In this document: positions 56,589 to 64,000 of the stretch, in pieces
Position numbering within the stretch: the first letter of the stretch is position 1
How the letters are laid out: every line of letters starts with the position of its first letter
Assembly (NCBI RefSeq): GCF_000156195.1
Contig: NZ_GG688335.1
Location: 17,985-81,984 of the forward strand
Reading direction: 5' to 3'
Origin: Bacteroides finegoldii DSM 17565
GTDB lineage: Bacteria; Bacteroidota; Bacteroidia; Bacteroidales; Bacteroidaceae
DNA length: 64,000 nucleotides
Translations under genes and position numbers: made by a program
Notes under the pieces: generated by a model
What the model was told of the DNA's origin: nothing
Databases searched by the model: none
What the model saw: only the letters and a program-made list of their open reading frames with translations

Positions 56589-57425
56589 ATGAATACCATG
56601 CTATTATCCATCAACTGGAACCCGAACCCCGAACTATTCAACCTGTTCGGCATTTCTATCCGTTATTACGGATTATTGTGGGCAGTAGGAATATTCTTTG
56701 CTTATGTGGTTGTTCACTACCAGTACCGGGATAAAAAGATAGAGGAGAAGAAGTTTGACCCGCTTTTCTTTTATTGTTTCTTTGGTATTCTGATTGGTGC
56801 CCGCCTGGGACACTGTCTGTTCTATGATCCGGGATACTACTTGTCTCATTTTTGGGAAATGATTCTTCCTATCAAATTCATGCCGGACGGAAACTGGAAA
56901 TTCACCGGATATGAAGGACTTGCCAGCCACGGCGGTACATTAGGACTGATAATCGCCCTTTGGCTGTATTGCCGCAAGACGAAACTCCATTATATGGACG
57001 TGCTGGATATGATTGCCGTAGCTACTCCAATCACCGCCTGCTTCATCCGCCTTGCCAACCTGATGAACTCCGAAATCATCGGCAAACCGTCTGATGTGCC
57101 CTGGGCATTCATATTCGAACGTGTAGATATGCTCCCCCGTCATCCGGGACAGCTCTACGAAGCCATCGCTTATCTTATCCTGTTCTTCATCATGATTTAC
57201 CTGTATAAGAATTACAGCAAGAAACTGCATCGCGGCTTCTTCTTCGGGCTTTGTCTGACTTATATCTTCATCTTCCGCTTTTTCATCGAATTCCTAAAAG
57301 AAAATCAGGAAGATTTTGAAAACAGCATGATGTTCAATATGGGACAATGGTTAAGCGTTCCGTTTATCATAATAGGCGTCTATTTCATGTTCTTCTATGA
57401 CAAGAAGAAAAAGAAAATAGCCTAA
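56589..57425 (+). CDS. lgt: Prolipoprotein diacylglyceryl transferase
   Basis: Lgt adds diacylglycerol to the lipobox Cys of lipoproteins in the inner membrane, needed for the many Sus lipoproteins here. The 278-residue protein has about seven membrane helices. Conserved motifs include GLLWAVGI, ARLGHCLFYDPGYY, EGLASHGGTLG (with the essential His) and RLANLMNSEIIG with the conserved Arg and Asn. ATG 56598 is an alternative start. It ends with a strong terminator. Confidence 0.95.
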   Translation: MNTMLLSINWNPNPELFNLFGISIRYYGLLWAVGIFFAYVVVHYQYRDKKIEEKKFDPLFFYCFFGILIGARLGHCLFYDPGYYLSHFWEMILPIKFMPDGNWKFTGYEGLASHGGTLGLIIALWLYCRKTKLHYMDVLDMIAVATPITACFIRLANLMNSEIIGKPSDVPWAFIFERVDMLPRHPGQLYEAIAYLILFFIMIYLYKNYSKKLHRGFFFGLCLTYIFIFRFFIEFLKENQEDFENSMMFNMGQWLSVPFIIIGVYFMFFYDKKKKKIA

Positions 57426-57428
57426 ATC

Positions 57429-57476
57429 AAAAAAAGAGGGATTAGCGGTTCAAACATCACTAATCCCTCTTTTTTA
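57429..57476. terminator. Terminator between lgt and mutS
   Basis: The stem AAAAAGAGGGATTAG pairs with CTAATCCCTCTTTTT around a 14-nt loop; A- and T-runs suit both strands, between convergent genes. Confidence 0.85.
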
Positions 57477-57555
57477 TCAATAAAACAAATGCCATTTCCC
57501 TAATGTCAGGACAACAATCGAAAACATATCCTAAGACATTATATACATTTTCAGC

Positions 57556-60174
57556 TTATTTCCCCCTGACTATCTTCTTTATATCATTCAGTTTATTCAG
57601 CGCTTCAATAGGAGTAAGATTATTCACATCAAGATTCAATATCTCATCGCGAATCTGACAGAGAATCGGATCGTCCAACTGGAAGAAGCTTAACTGCATA
57701 CCTCCACGATTCTCGCTCACTTCTGCCAACGGTTTACCTGCTATGCCCTGTTGGCGATTATCAGATTCAAGCTGTTTCAATATCTCATTTGCACGTTTCA
57801 CAATGCTTTTCGGCATACCGGCCATCTTTGCCACATGAATACCGAAAGAGTGTTCACTACCGCCACGTTCCAGTTTACGAAGGAAGATTACTTTATTATC
57901 AACTTCTTTCACCGATACATTATAATTCTTGATGCGCTTGAAAGATTTCTCCATCTCATTCAATTCATGATAATGCGTAGCAAATAATGTACGTGCTTTT
58001 GCTTTCGGATGTTCATGGATATACTCTACAATTGCCCAGGCAATGGAAATACCATCATAAGTAGAAGTACCACGACCCAATTCGTCAAATAATACCAGAC
58101 TCCGGGAAGAAACATTATTCAGGATATCAGCCGCTTCATTCATCTCTACCATAAATGTAGATTCACCGACTGATATATTATCGCTCGCTCCTACACGGGT
58201 AAATATCTTATCAACTAAACCGATATGCGCACTTTCCGCAGGAACAAACGAACCGATTTGAGCCAATAGCGTAATCAATGCTGTTTGGCGCAAGAGTGCC
58301 GACTTACCGGCCATGTTCGGACCTGTAATAATAATAATCTGCTGTGTATCGCTGTCCAGCATTACATCATTGGCAATATACTTCTCACCTATCGGAAGTT
58401 GTTTTTCTATTACCGGGTGACGTCCCTGACGAATATCCAATACGTCATTATCCTCAATAATCGGACGGATATAACGATTCTCACGAGCCACATTGGCAAA
58501 TGACAACAGACAGTCCAGACGTGCAATCTGATTCGCATTAATCTGTATCTGTGGAATAAACTCCATCAATGCCTGTACTAAGTCCGTATATAGCTGCGTT
58601 TCCAGAATCAGAATCTTATCTTCCGCTCCCAAAATCTTTTCTTCATATTCCTTTAGTTCCTGCGTGATATAACGTTCCGCATTAACCAGCGTCTGTTTAC
58701 GAATCCACTCTTTAGGAACTTTATCTTTATGGACATTACGGACTTCGATATAATAACCGAATACGTTATTATAAGCCACTTTCAAGCTTGGAATACCCGT
58801 CAACTCACTTTCACGCTGTTGTATCTGGAGCAAATAATCCTTCCCCGAATACGAAATCCGGCGCAATTCATCCAAATCCGCATTCACACCGTCTTGAATC
58901 ACCCCACCTTTATTGACAGCCAATGGCGGATCATTCTTTATCTCTTTGGCAATCCGGTCACGAATAGTGACACAAAGATTCAACTGTTCCCCTATCTGAT
59001 TCAGACTTGCATTATCCGCTTGAATACATGCCAGTTTAATGGGTTCGATGGCCTGCAATGCCACTTTCAGTTGAACAACTTCGCGCGGTGACACACGCCC
59101 TACAGCCACTTTGGAAATAATACGTTCCAAATCCCCTATCAGATGTAACTGTTCTTCAATGACAGCTTTAAAATCCGGTTGGCGGAAAAAATATTCCACC
59201 ACATTCAATCGTTCATCAATCGGTTTCTTATCCTTCAACGGGAAGACCATCCAACGTTTCAGCAAACGTGCTCCCATCGGGCTGATCGTTCTGTCAATCA
59301 CATTGAGCAGACTGCTTCCGCCATCATTCATATTGCCGATCAGCTCCAAACTACGTACCGTAAACTTATCCAGGCGGACATATTTATCTTCTTCAATACG
59401 AGACAATGAAGTAATATGCCCGATTTGCGTATGTTGCGTCATCGTCAGATATTGCAGGATAGCACCGGAAGCAATGATACCGTTCTTCAGATGCTCCACT
59501 CCGAACCCTTTCAGGTTCTTCGTTTCAAAATGTTTCAGAAGTTTTTCGCGGGCCGTCGTTTCCGTAAATACCCAATCATCCAGCTCGAATGTGAAGAACT
59601 TACTGCCAAAATTACCCTCAAACATCAGCCGCTTGCCTCTTTCAAAAAGAATCTCTTTCGGACCGAAGTTATTCAACAGTTTATCTACATAATCAAAAGG
59701 TCCCTCTGCTGTAAGAAATTCACCGGTAGATATGTCGAGAAAAGCGACTCCGCAGGAAGCCTTGCCGAAATGAACGGCAGCCAGAAAGTTGTTCTCTTTA
59801 TAATTCAGCACATTATCATTGATAGAAACGCCGGGAGTCACCAATTCGGTTATACCTCGCTTCACCAACTTTTTCGTCATTTTCGGATCTTCCAACTGAT
59901 CACAGATAGCGACCCGCTTTCCGGCACGAACCAGTTTAGGAAGATACGTATCGAGAGCATGATGGGGAAAACCCGCCATCTCAATGGTTTTACCTTTTCC
60001 GTTTGCACGTTTTGTCAGTGTGATTCCCAGAATTTCAGAAGCAACAATGGCATCTGTAGAATATGTTTCATAAAAGTCGCCGCAACGAAACAGCATCACT
60101 GCATCCGGATGTTGCGCCTTCAAATCCAGAAACTGTTTCATCATCGGGGTAAGGACGATTTCTTCTTCGTTCAC
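57556..60174 (-). CDS. mutS: DNA mismatch repair protein MutS
   Basis: MutS recognises mismatches and starts repair with MutL. The Phe-X-Glu mismatch-reading motif is in RCGDFYETY near the N-terminus. The ATPase domain has Walker A GPNMAGKS (Lys624), Walker B LVLFDELG and the ABC-like signature STYDG. I chose the GTG at 60174 (VNEEEIVLTPMMKQ), 872 residues. The in-frame TTG at 60273 lies upstream of the -7 element at 60225-60232 and cannot be the start of that transcript. Confidence 0.93.
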   Translation of the reverse strand: MNEEEIVLTPMMKQFLDLKAQHPDAVMLFRCGDFYETYSTDAIVASEILGITLTKRANGKGKTIEMAGFPHHALDTYLPKLVRAGKRVAICDQLEDPKMTKKLVKRGITELVTPGVSINDNVLNYKENNFLAAVHFGKASCGVAFLDISTGEFLTAEGPFDYVDKLLNNFGPKEILFERGKRLMFEGNFGSKFFTFELDDWVFTETTAREKLLKHFETKNLKGFGVEHLKNGIIASGAILQYLTMTQHTQIGHITSLSRIEEDKYVRLDKFTVRSLELIGNMNDGGSSLLNVIDRTISPMGARLLKRWMVFPLKDKKPIDERLNVVEYFFRQPDFKAVIEEQLHLIGDLERIISKVAVGRVSPREVVQLKVALQAIEPIKLACIQADNASLNQIGEQLNLCVTIRDRIAKEIKNDPPLAVNKGGVIQDGVNADLDELRRISYSGKDYLLQIQQRESELTGIPSLKVAYNNVFGYYIEVRNVHKDKVPKEWIRKQTLVNAERYITQELKEYEEKILGAEDKILILETQLYTDLVQALMEFIPQIQINANQIARLDCLLSFANVARENRYIRPIIEDNDVLDIRQGRHPVIEKQLPIGEKYIANDVMLDSDTQQIIIITGPNMAGKSALLRQTALITLLAQIGSFVPAESAHIGLVDKIFTRVGASDNISVGESTFMVEMNEAADILNNVSSRSLVLFDELGRGTSTYDGISIAWAIVEYIHEHPKAKARTLFATHYHELNEMEKSFKRIKNYNVSVKEVDNKVIFLRKLERGGSEHSFGIHVAKMAGMPKSIVKRANEILKQLESDNRQQGIAGKPLAEVSENRGGMQLSFFQLDDPILCQIRDEILNLDVNNLTPIEALNKLNDIKKIVRGK

Positions 60175-60214
60175 GGTTCTCTCCTTTTCTTCTTTATTTA
60201 AAGTAAACAATTGC

Positions 60215-60234
60215 GTTATCTTTGCAAAGATAAC
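60215..60234. promoter_or_regulatory. Palindromic promoter element of mutS
   Basis: GTTATCTTTGCAAAGATAAC is a perfect 20-bp palindrome that places a TATCTTTG -7 element on both strands. The minus-strand copy (60225-60232) serves mutS; the plus-strand copy faces no nearby gene. Confidence 0.65.
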
Positions 60235-60380
60235 GGTTTTCCGGCAGAGAATCAACGGTATCCCCCGTTTCAATTTTCAAAATAAGTGTTGCATACTTTT
60301 AAAAAGGGAAGATGTTTTTCTTAACAAACAGGAAGATAATATTAAAACGTGTTATAAAACATATTATTTCTCTTGGATAA

Positions 60381-60411
60381 TTTGCTAATATCACTGAAGT
60401 CCGTACCTTTG
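60381..60411 (+). promoter_or_regulatory. Strong Bacteroidetes promoter upstream of a small RNA
   Basis: TTTG (60381-60384) is followed after 19 bp by TACCTTTG (60404-60411), the best -33/-7 pair in the window. Confidence 0.7.
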
Positions 60412-60417
60412 TAATGT

Positions 60418-60480
60418 GTTTTTCATAGTATTAGATTTAAGGTTAACAAAGGTTGGGTCAAGGCGTTGACCCCTTTTTTT
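60418..60480 (+). ncRNA. Candidate small RNA of about 60 nt
   Basis: Transcription from the promoter at 60381-60411 should start near 60418. It should end at the hairpin GGGTCAA-ggcg-TTGACCC (60455-60472) followed by seven Ts (60474-60480). No ORF or known gene start lies in between, and no gene on the plus strand follows for over 1.5 kb. The body is AT-rich (TATTAGATTTAAGG) and largely unstructured apart from the hairpin. I have an impression that similar sequences recur in Bacteroides genomes, but cannot confirm it here. Confidence 0.6.
60455..60480 (+). terminator. Rho-independent terminator of the small RNA
   Basis: A 7-bp stem with a GGCG loop (60455-60472), then CTTTTTTT. Confidence 0.8.
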
Positions 60481-60507
60481 ATGTCCGTATGTCTCGAATA
60501 GCAAAAT

Positions 60508-60930
60508 CTACTTTTTTCTGTCTTCAAATAAAGCGATTATGACTGCTTTTAGAACAGGATAAAAGATTATCAAAGCTTTCGCACTCCTAATAGTTAAAAG
60601 TAAACCAAATAAGATTCGTATTATTTGAATCTTATATGGGTCCTTGAACAATCCTAAAACACATAAACTTATTCCACTTAAAAAAATCACTAAAAAGAAT
60701 ACTGCACATATAAAAATGGGAAACGGACCGTCATATTCAGTAAAATCGGCTAATCCAAGCCATTTCTTCCATTTTCTCCGCCGTTCTTTCCTCCTTTCTT
60801 CCGGTTCCCTTTCTTTCCTCATTCTCTCCCACTCTATCACACGCCGACGGAATTCCTCTTGGGGACGCTGTAAACTGAGATTGTATCTCCGCATCTTTTC
60901 GCTAATGCGTTTCTTTTTCCTTTTTGTCAC
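60508..60930 (-). CDS. Small membrane protein with basic coiled N-terminus
   Basis: I do not recognise this 140-residue protein. The first 60 residues are highly charged and probably helical (EFRRRVIEWERMRKERE, EERRKERRRKWKKW). Two hydrophobic helices follow (about 70-92, FPIFICAVFFLVIFLSGISL, and about 102-132, with a break), ending in FEDRKK. The start is GTG at 60930, or ATG at 60894. It follows the EamA gene by 36 bp on the same strand and may be cotranscribed. No enzymatic motif is visible. Confidence 0.6.
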   Translation of the reverse strand: MTKRKKKRISEKMRRYNLSLQRPQEEFRRRVIEWERMRKEREPEERRKERRRKWKKWLGLADFTEYDGPFPIFICAVFFLVIFLSGISLCVLGLFKDPYKIQIIRILFGLLLTIRSAKALIIFYPVLKAVIIALFEDRKK

Positions 60931-60966
60931 TCTTATATTTGTTATTTCTTGTGTGGTTTTACCTAT

Positions 60967-61842
60967 TTATTTCTTTTCTGCCTGATAGACTCCAAAAATA
61001 ATGCAACCTGCTCCCAATAATGTAATCCATGTGATTTGTTCGTGAAGAATGATTACGGATGCCACCATTGTTACCAACGGATTGAGATAGATATAATTGG
61101 AGGCTCTAACAGTTCCCAACTGTTTCAATACCACATTCCAGAGGACATAACAAACCAAGGATGCCAGGACGGCCAAAAATAAGAGATTAGATAATACAAC
61201 TGGTTTTAAAAGTACATCGAAATCAGGTTGTAACGGATGAAGAAGAAAGGCGGGAAGTATAGTCAATACTCCATAAAAGAATATTTTGCGGGTGATAAAT
61301 ACAGTGGGGTAACGCCCTGTCATTTTCTTTATCACCAAACTATAAAATGCCCACGACAGGGCGGCAAGCAAAGTAAGCAAATCCCCTACCGGAGATAATT
61401 TGAGTACAAAACTACCGTTGAAGACCACCAGTCCCACCCCGATTAAAGCTAATATGGAACCGTAAATCAAACCTTTGGTGGCTTTTTCACTCTTATAAAA
61501 GAGAAGGGAAAGAATGGTAGTAAGCAGGGGAGCTGTGCAAATGATGAAAGCGACATTGGATGCTTGTGTGATCCCCAAAGCTGTATTCTCTGTAAAGAAA
61601 TAGAGTGAACCACCGAAGAAACCTCCTGCCATCAACCAAAGTTCGTCTTTCCAATTACCCGCAAACAGACGTTTGGGAGAAATCACCCAAATACCCAGAT
61701 AAGCAATGAGAAAACGATAGAAGAATATCTCCTGAGGGGTCAGTCCGTGATTAATCAATACTTTGGTTGATATGAAAGTCAATCCCCAGATAGCAACTAC
61801 AAGTATCGCAATCAGATGGTAATATCCATGCTTCAATTCCAT
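60967..61842 (-). CDS. EamA/DMT family transporter
   Basis: This 291-residue protein has about ten membrane helices in two EamA repeats of five, typical of the drug/metabolite transporter superfamily. The repeats start near IAILVVAIWGLTFISTKV and LLAALSWAFYSLVIKK, each with the AxxW/SxxF feature. Such proteins export amino acids or other metabolites across the inner membrane; the substrate cannot be predicted. It ends with the dilysine-like AEKK. Confidence 0.85.
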   Translation of the reverse strand: MELKHGYYHLIAILVVAIWGLTFISTKVLINHGLTPQEIFFYRFLIAYLGIWVISPKRLFAGNWKDELWLMAGGFFGGSLYFFTENTALGITQASNVAFIICTAPLLTTILSLLFYKSEKATKGLIYGSILALIGVGLVVFNGSFVLKLSPVGDLLTLLAALSWAFYSLVIKKMTGRYPTVFITRKIFFYGVLTILPAFLLHPLQPDFDVLLKPVVLSNLLFLAVLASLVCYVLWNVVLKQLGTVRASNYIYLNPLVTMVASVIILHEQITWITLLGAGCIIFGVYQAEKK

Positions 61843-61972
61843 AATGGTGGTGATGTTTGTTTAATAGAGTGCAAAGATAGCGAGAAGTTATGGAATGTTT
61901 GTTTGGAGAAATAACAAAAAGCCCGTACCTTTGTTTATGTTCAAAGAAAGCTCCTAAAATAAGGTATAAGTT

Positions 61973-63721
61973 ATGGAAAATATATAGCACCGGACAGAAA
62001 ACGTATCCCATACGGCATGATGAACTTTGCAGTAATCCGCCGTGACGACTGTTATTATGTGGATAAAACCCGGTTTATACCCATGATAGAAGAAGCGGAC
62101 AAGTTTTTCTTCTTTATTCGCCCGCGCCGTTTCGGCAAAAGCCTCACTGTAAATATGTTGCAGCACTATTATGATATACTTGCCAAGGATAAGTTCGAAG
62201 CGCTGTTTGGCGACCTTTACATCGGAAAGCACCCTACGCGCGACCGGAACAGCTATCTGGTACTATACCTTAACTTCTCCGGAATAGTAGGCGAACTACA
62301 CAACTACCGCAAGGGACTGGACGCGCATTGCCAAACAATGTTCGACTACTTCTGTGACATTTACGCTGACTATCTCCCCAAAGGCATCAAGGAAGAACTC
62401 GACAAAAAAGAAGGAGCTGTCGAACAATTTGAATACCTGTTCACAGAACGTAATAAGACCAACCAACGTATTTACCTCTTTATCGACGAATACGACCATT
62501 TCACCAATGCCATCCTCTCGGATATAGAAAGCCTGCACCGCTATACGGACGAAACATATGGCGAAAGTTATCTGCGCGCTTTTTTCAATAAAATCAAAGC
62601 CGGACCTATTCCAGCATCGAGCGTTGTTTCATCACCGGCGTAAGTCCCGTGACAATGGACGACCTCACAAGTGGTTTCAATATCGGAACCAACTACTCGC
62701 TCACACCGGAATTTAACGAGATGATAGGTTTCACGGAATAGTAAGTGCGCCAAATGCTCACTTACTATTCCACCACCAGTCCATTCAACCACAGTGTGGA
62801 CGAACTGATAGAAATAATGAAACCTTGGTATGACAACTACTGCTTTGCGGAAGAACGTTGTGGTGAAACCACTATGTACAACTTTAACATGGTACTCTAC
62901 TTCGTCAAGAATTATATTCAACGAGGCAAAGCCCCCGGGATATGGTAGAAGACAATATCCGTATCGACTACGAAAAATTACGTATGCTCATCCGGAAGGA
63001 CAAAGAGTTTACTCATGATGCCTCCATCATACAAACATTGGTGAGCGAAGGCTACGTCACCGGAGAACTGAAAAAAGGTTTTCCTGCCGTCAATATCACC
63101 AACCCCGACAACTTTGTGAGCCTGCTCTACTATTTCGGTATGCTCACCATTAGCGGAACGTATAAAGGAAAGACCAAACTCACCATTCCTAATCAGGTAG
63201 TCCGCGAACAAATCTACACTTATCTGCTGAGTACCTACAACGAAGCCGAACTCAATTTCAGCAGTTACGAAAAGAACGAACTTGCTAGCGCTCTTGCCTA
63301 CGATGGCGATTGGAAAGCCTATTTCGGTTATATTGCTGACTGCCTGAAACACTACACTTTCCAGCGCGACAAGCAGAAAGGTGAATTTTTTGTCCACGGC
63401 TTTACGCTTACCATGACGGCACAAAACCGTTTCTACCGTCCCATTTCCGAACAGGACACACAGGCAGGCTATGTCGACATTTTCCTCTATCCGCTACTGG
63501 ATATCTATTCCGACATGAAGCACAGCTATATTGTAGAACTGAAGTATGCCAAGTATAAAGATCCCGAAAGCCGCGTGGAAGAACTGCGACAGGAAGCTAT
63601 TGCCCAAGCGAATCGTTATGCTGACACTGATACGGTAAAGAGAGCAGTCAGCACTACACAGCTTCATAAGATTGTGGTTGTATACAAAGGAATGGATATG
63701 CCGATATGTGAAGAGGTTTAA
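61973..63721 (+). pseudogene. AAA-ATPase/PD-(D/E)XK nuclease-like gene with several lesions
   Basis: This locus encodes pieces of one protein of the AAA-ATPase-like (PF09820) plus PDDEXK_9 (PF08011) type, common in Bacteroides. Piece 1 (to 62643) has RIPYGMMNF, CYYVDKTRF, RPRRFGKSL (Walker A-like) and LFIDEYDHF (Walker B). Piece 2 continues in another frame (CFITGVSPVTMDDLTSGFN), then meets TAG TAA at 62739-62744, and resumes as VRQMLTYYS. Piece 3 (62942-63721) is in a third frame and holds the nuclease motif (GYVDIFLYP and YIVELKYAK). The ATG at 61973 is also out of frame by one A. At least four lesions make it a pseudogene. Confidence 0.85.
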
Positions 63722-63885
63722 TACAAAAAAGGAACTCGCATTACAAGCGCATCATGCAAAAAAATCTTTCAAACGTGGGCACTATAAAATAAACTGTGTC
63801 ACGCATTATTTTTTCTCTAAAAACTCGTCGGTCGGGGAACGGCCAGCGCCAAGGGGCGGGACCACCTGTCCCGACGAGCGTAAAA
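63722..63885. other. Junction region before the IS256-type end
   Basis: No gene is seen. ATAAACTGTGTCACGCATTA near 63788-63807 resembles the terminal repeat of IS256-type elements and may be the IS end. CTCGTCGG (63824-63831) and CCGACGAG (63871-63878) form an 8-bp inverted repeat around a GC-rich loop unlike the AT-rich flanks. Confidence 0.4.
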
Positions 63886-64000
63886 TTACAATAATTTAAA
63901 CCGTTCTCCAAATTTTATGGCCAGTTGCTGTGAGATTGTAGCCCAATTGGCCAGTGGCATAGTCCACTTCTTCCGTATATTACGGTATGCAAGATAAACC
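63886..64000 (-). mobile_element. IS256-family transposase, C-terminal end (partial)
   Basis: The minus strand reads LAYRNIRKKWTMPLANWATI and then SQQLAIKFGERFKLL-stop, typical of the C-terminus of IS256-type (Mutator-like) transposases (KKWT.P..NW...L.QLAI.F..R). The gene continues past the window end, so its completeness is unknown. Its stop is at 63886-63888. It lies next to a multiply broken pseudogene. Confidence 0.7.

Larger units (their letters stand above)
60274..60507. other. Intergenic region holding a likely small RNA
   Basis: No ORF of note is present. The region has a promoter (60381-60411) and a terminator (60455-60480) on the plus strand that frame a short transcript. Confidence 0.6.

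Noticed and set aside
60175..60273. N-terminal extension of MutS from a TTG
   Set aside because: It would start upstream of the -7 element of the gene and has no match to MutS; GTG 60174 fits the family start.

Overview
The window looks like a chromosome segment of a gut Bacteroides species. The evidence is three SusC/SusD-type polysaccharide utilization loci (PULs), hybrid two-component system (HTCS) regulators, promoters with the Bacteroidetes -7 element TAnnTTTG, an HU-HIG type DNA-binding protein, and IS982 and IS256 family remnants. No tRNA, rRNA or CRISPR array was found.

Layout. (1) 1-13425, PUL A: the 3' end of an HTCS, then susC, susD, a small lipoprotein, a GH5 endo-glucanase-like lipoprotein with an inserted beta-sandwich module, and two GH3 beta-glucosidase-like enzymes, one a lipoprotein and one periplasmic. 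The enzyme set points to a beta-glucan. (2) 13500-15770: cysK, a cupin and a secreted esterase on the minus strand. (3) 15957-18536: a compact minus-strand module of a half-size HsdS, an HsdM-like methylase whose catalytic NPPF motif reads IPPF, and a small membrane-anchored protein, with no HsdR nearby. (4) 18537-25052: a gene graveyard with broken pieces of a sialate O-acetylesterase, an IS982 element, an alginate-lyase-fold enzyme, a GntR/FCD regulator, an HTCS and a GH65 enzyme. Intact genes inside it are a lyase-like lipoprotein, an esterase and an HU-HIG protein. (5) 25104-37536, PUL B: GH31, GH66 dextranase, a SusE/F-like binding protein, SusD, SusC and a SusR-like regulator. The order matches the dextran PUL of B. 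thetaiotaomicron as I remember it. (6) 37537-39691: a 1 kb gap holding a 22-bp-phased repeat array, then an MFS exporter. (7) 39817-53955, PUL C: a full HTCS, susC with a frameshift close to its C-terminus, susD, a surface lipoprotein, GH43 and a large (alpha/alpha)-toroid enzyme of unknown specificity. (8) 54126-61842: housekeeping genes ychF, panE, lgt and mutS, a likely small RNA, a small membrane protein and an EamA transporter, preceded by an AAA+ gene tail. (9) 61973-64000: a multiply broken AAA-ATPase/PD-(D/E)XK pseudogene and the 3' end of an IS256-type transposase.

How the genes work together. Each PUL couples a sensor-regulator to an outer-membrane TonB-dependent importer with its surface lipoproteins, and to enzymes that cut a glycan outside and then inside the outer membrane. 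PUL B is complete and most confidently assigned, to alpha-1,6-glucan. PUL A is complete except for the 5' end of its regulator, which lies outside the window. PUL C may be impaired by the susC frameshift. The most unusual signals are two arrays of degenerate repeats phased at exactly 22 bp (1356-1509 and 37936-38111), the orphan HsdS/HsdM(IPPF)/membrane-protein module, and a promoter-terminator pair with no ORF at 60381-60480.
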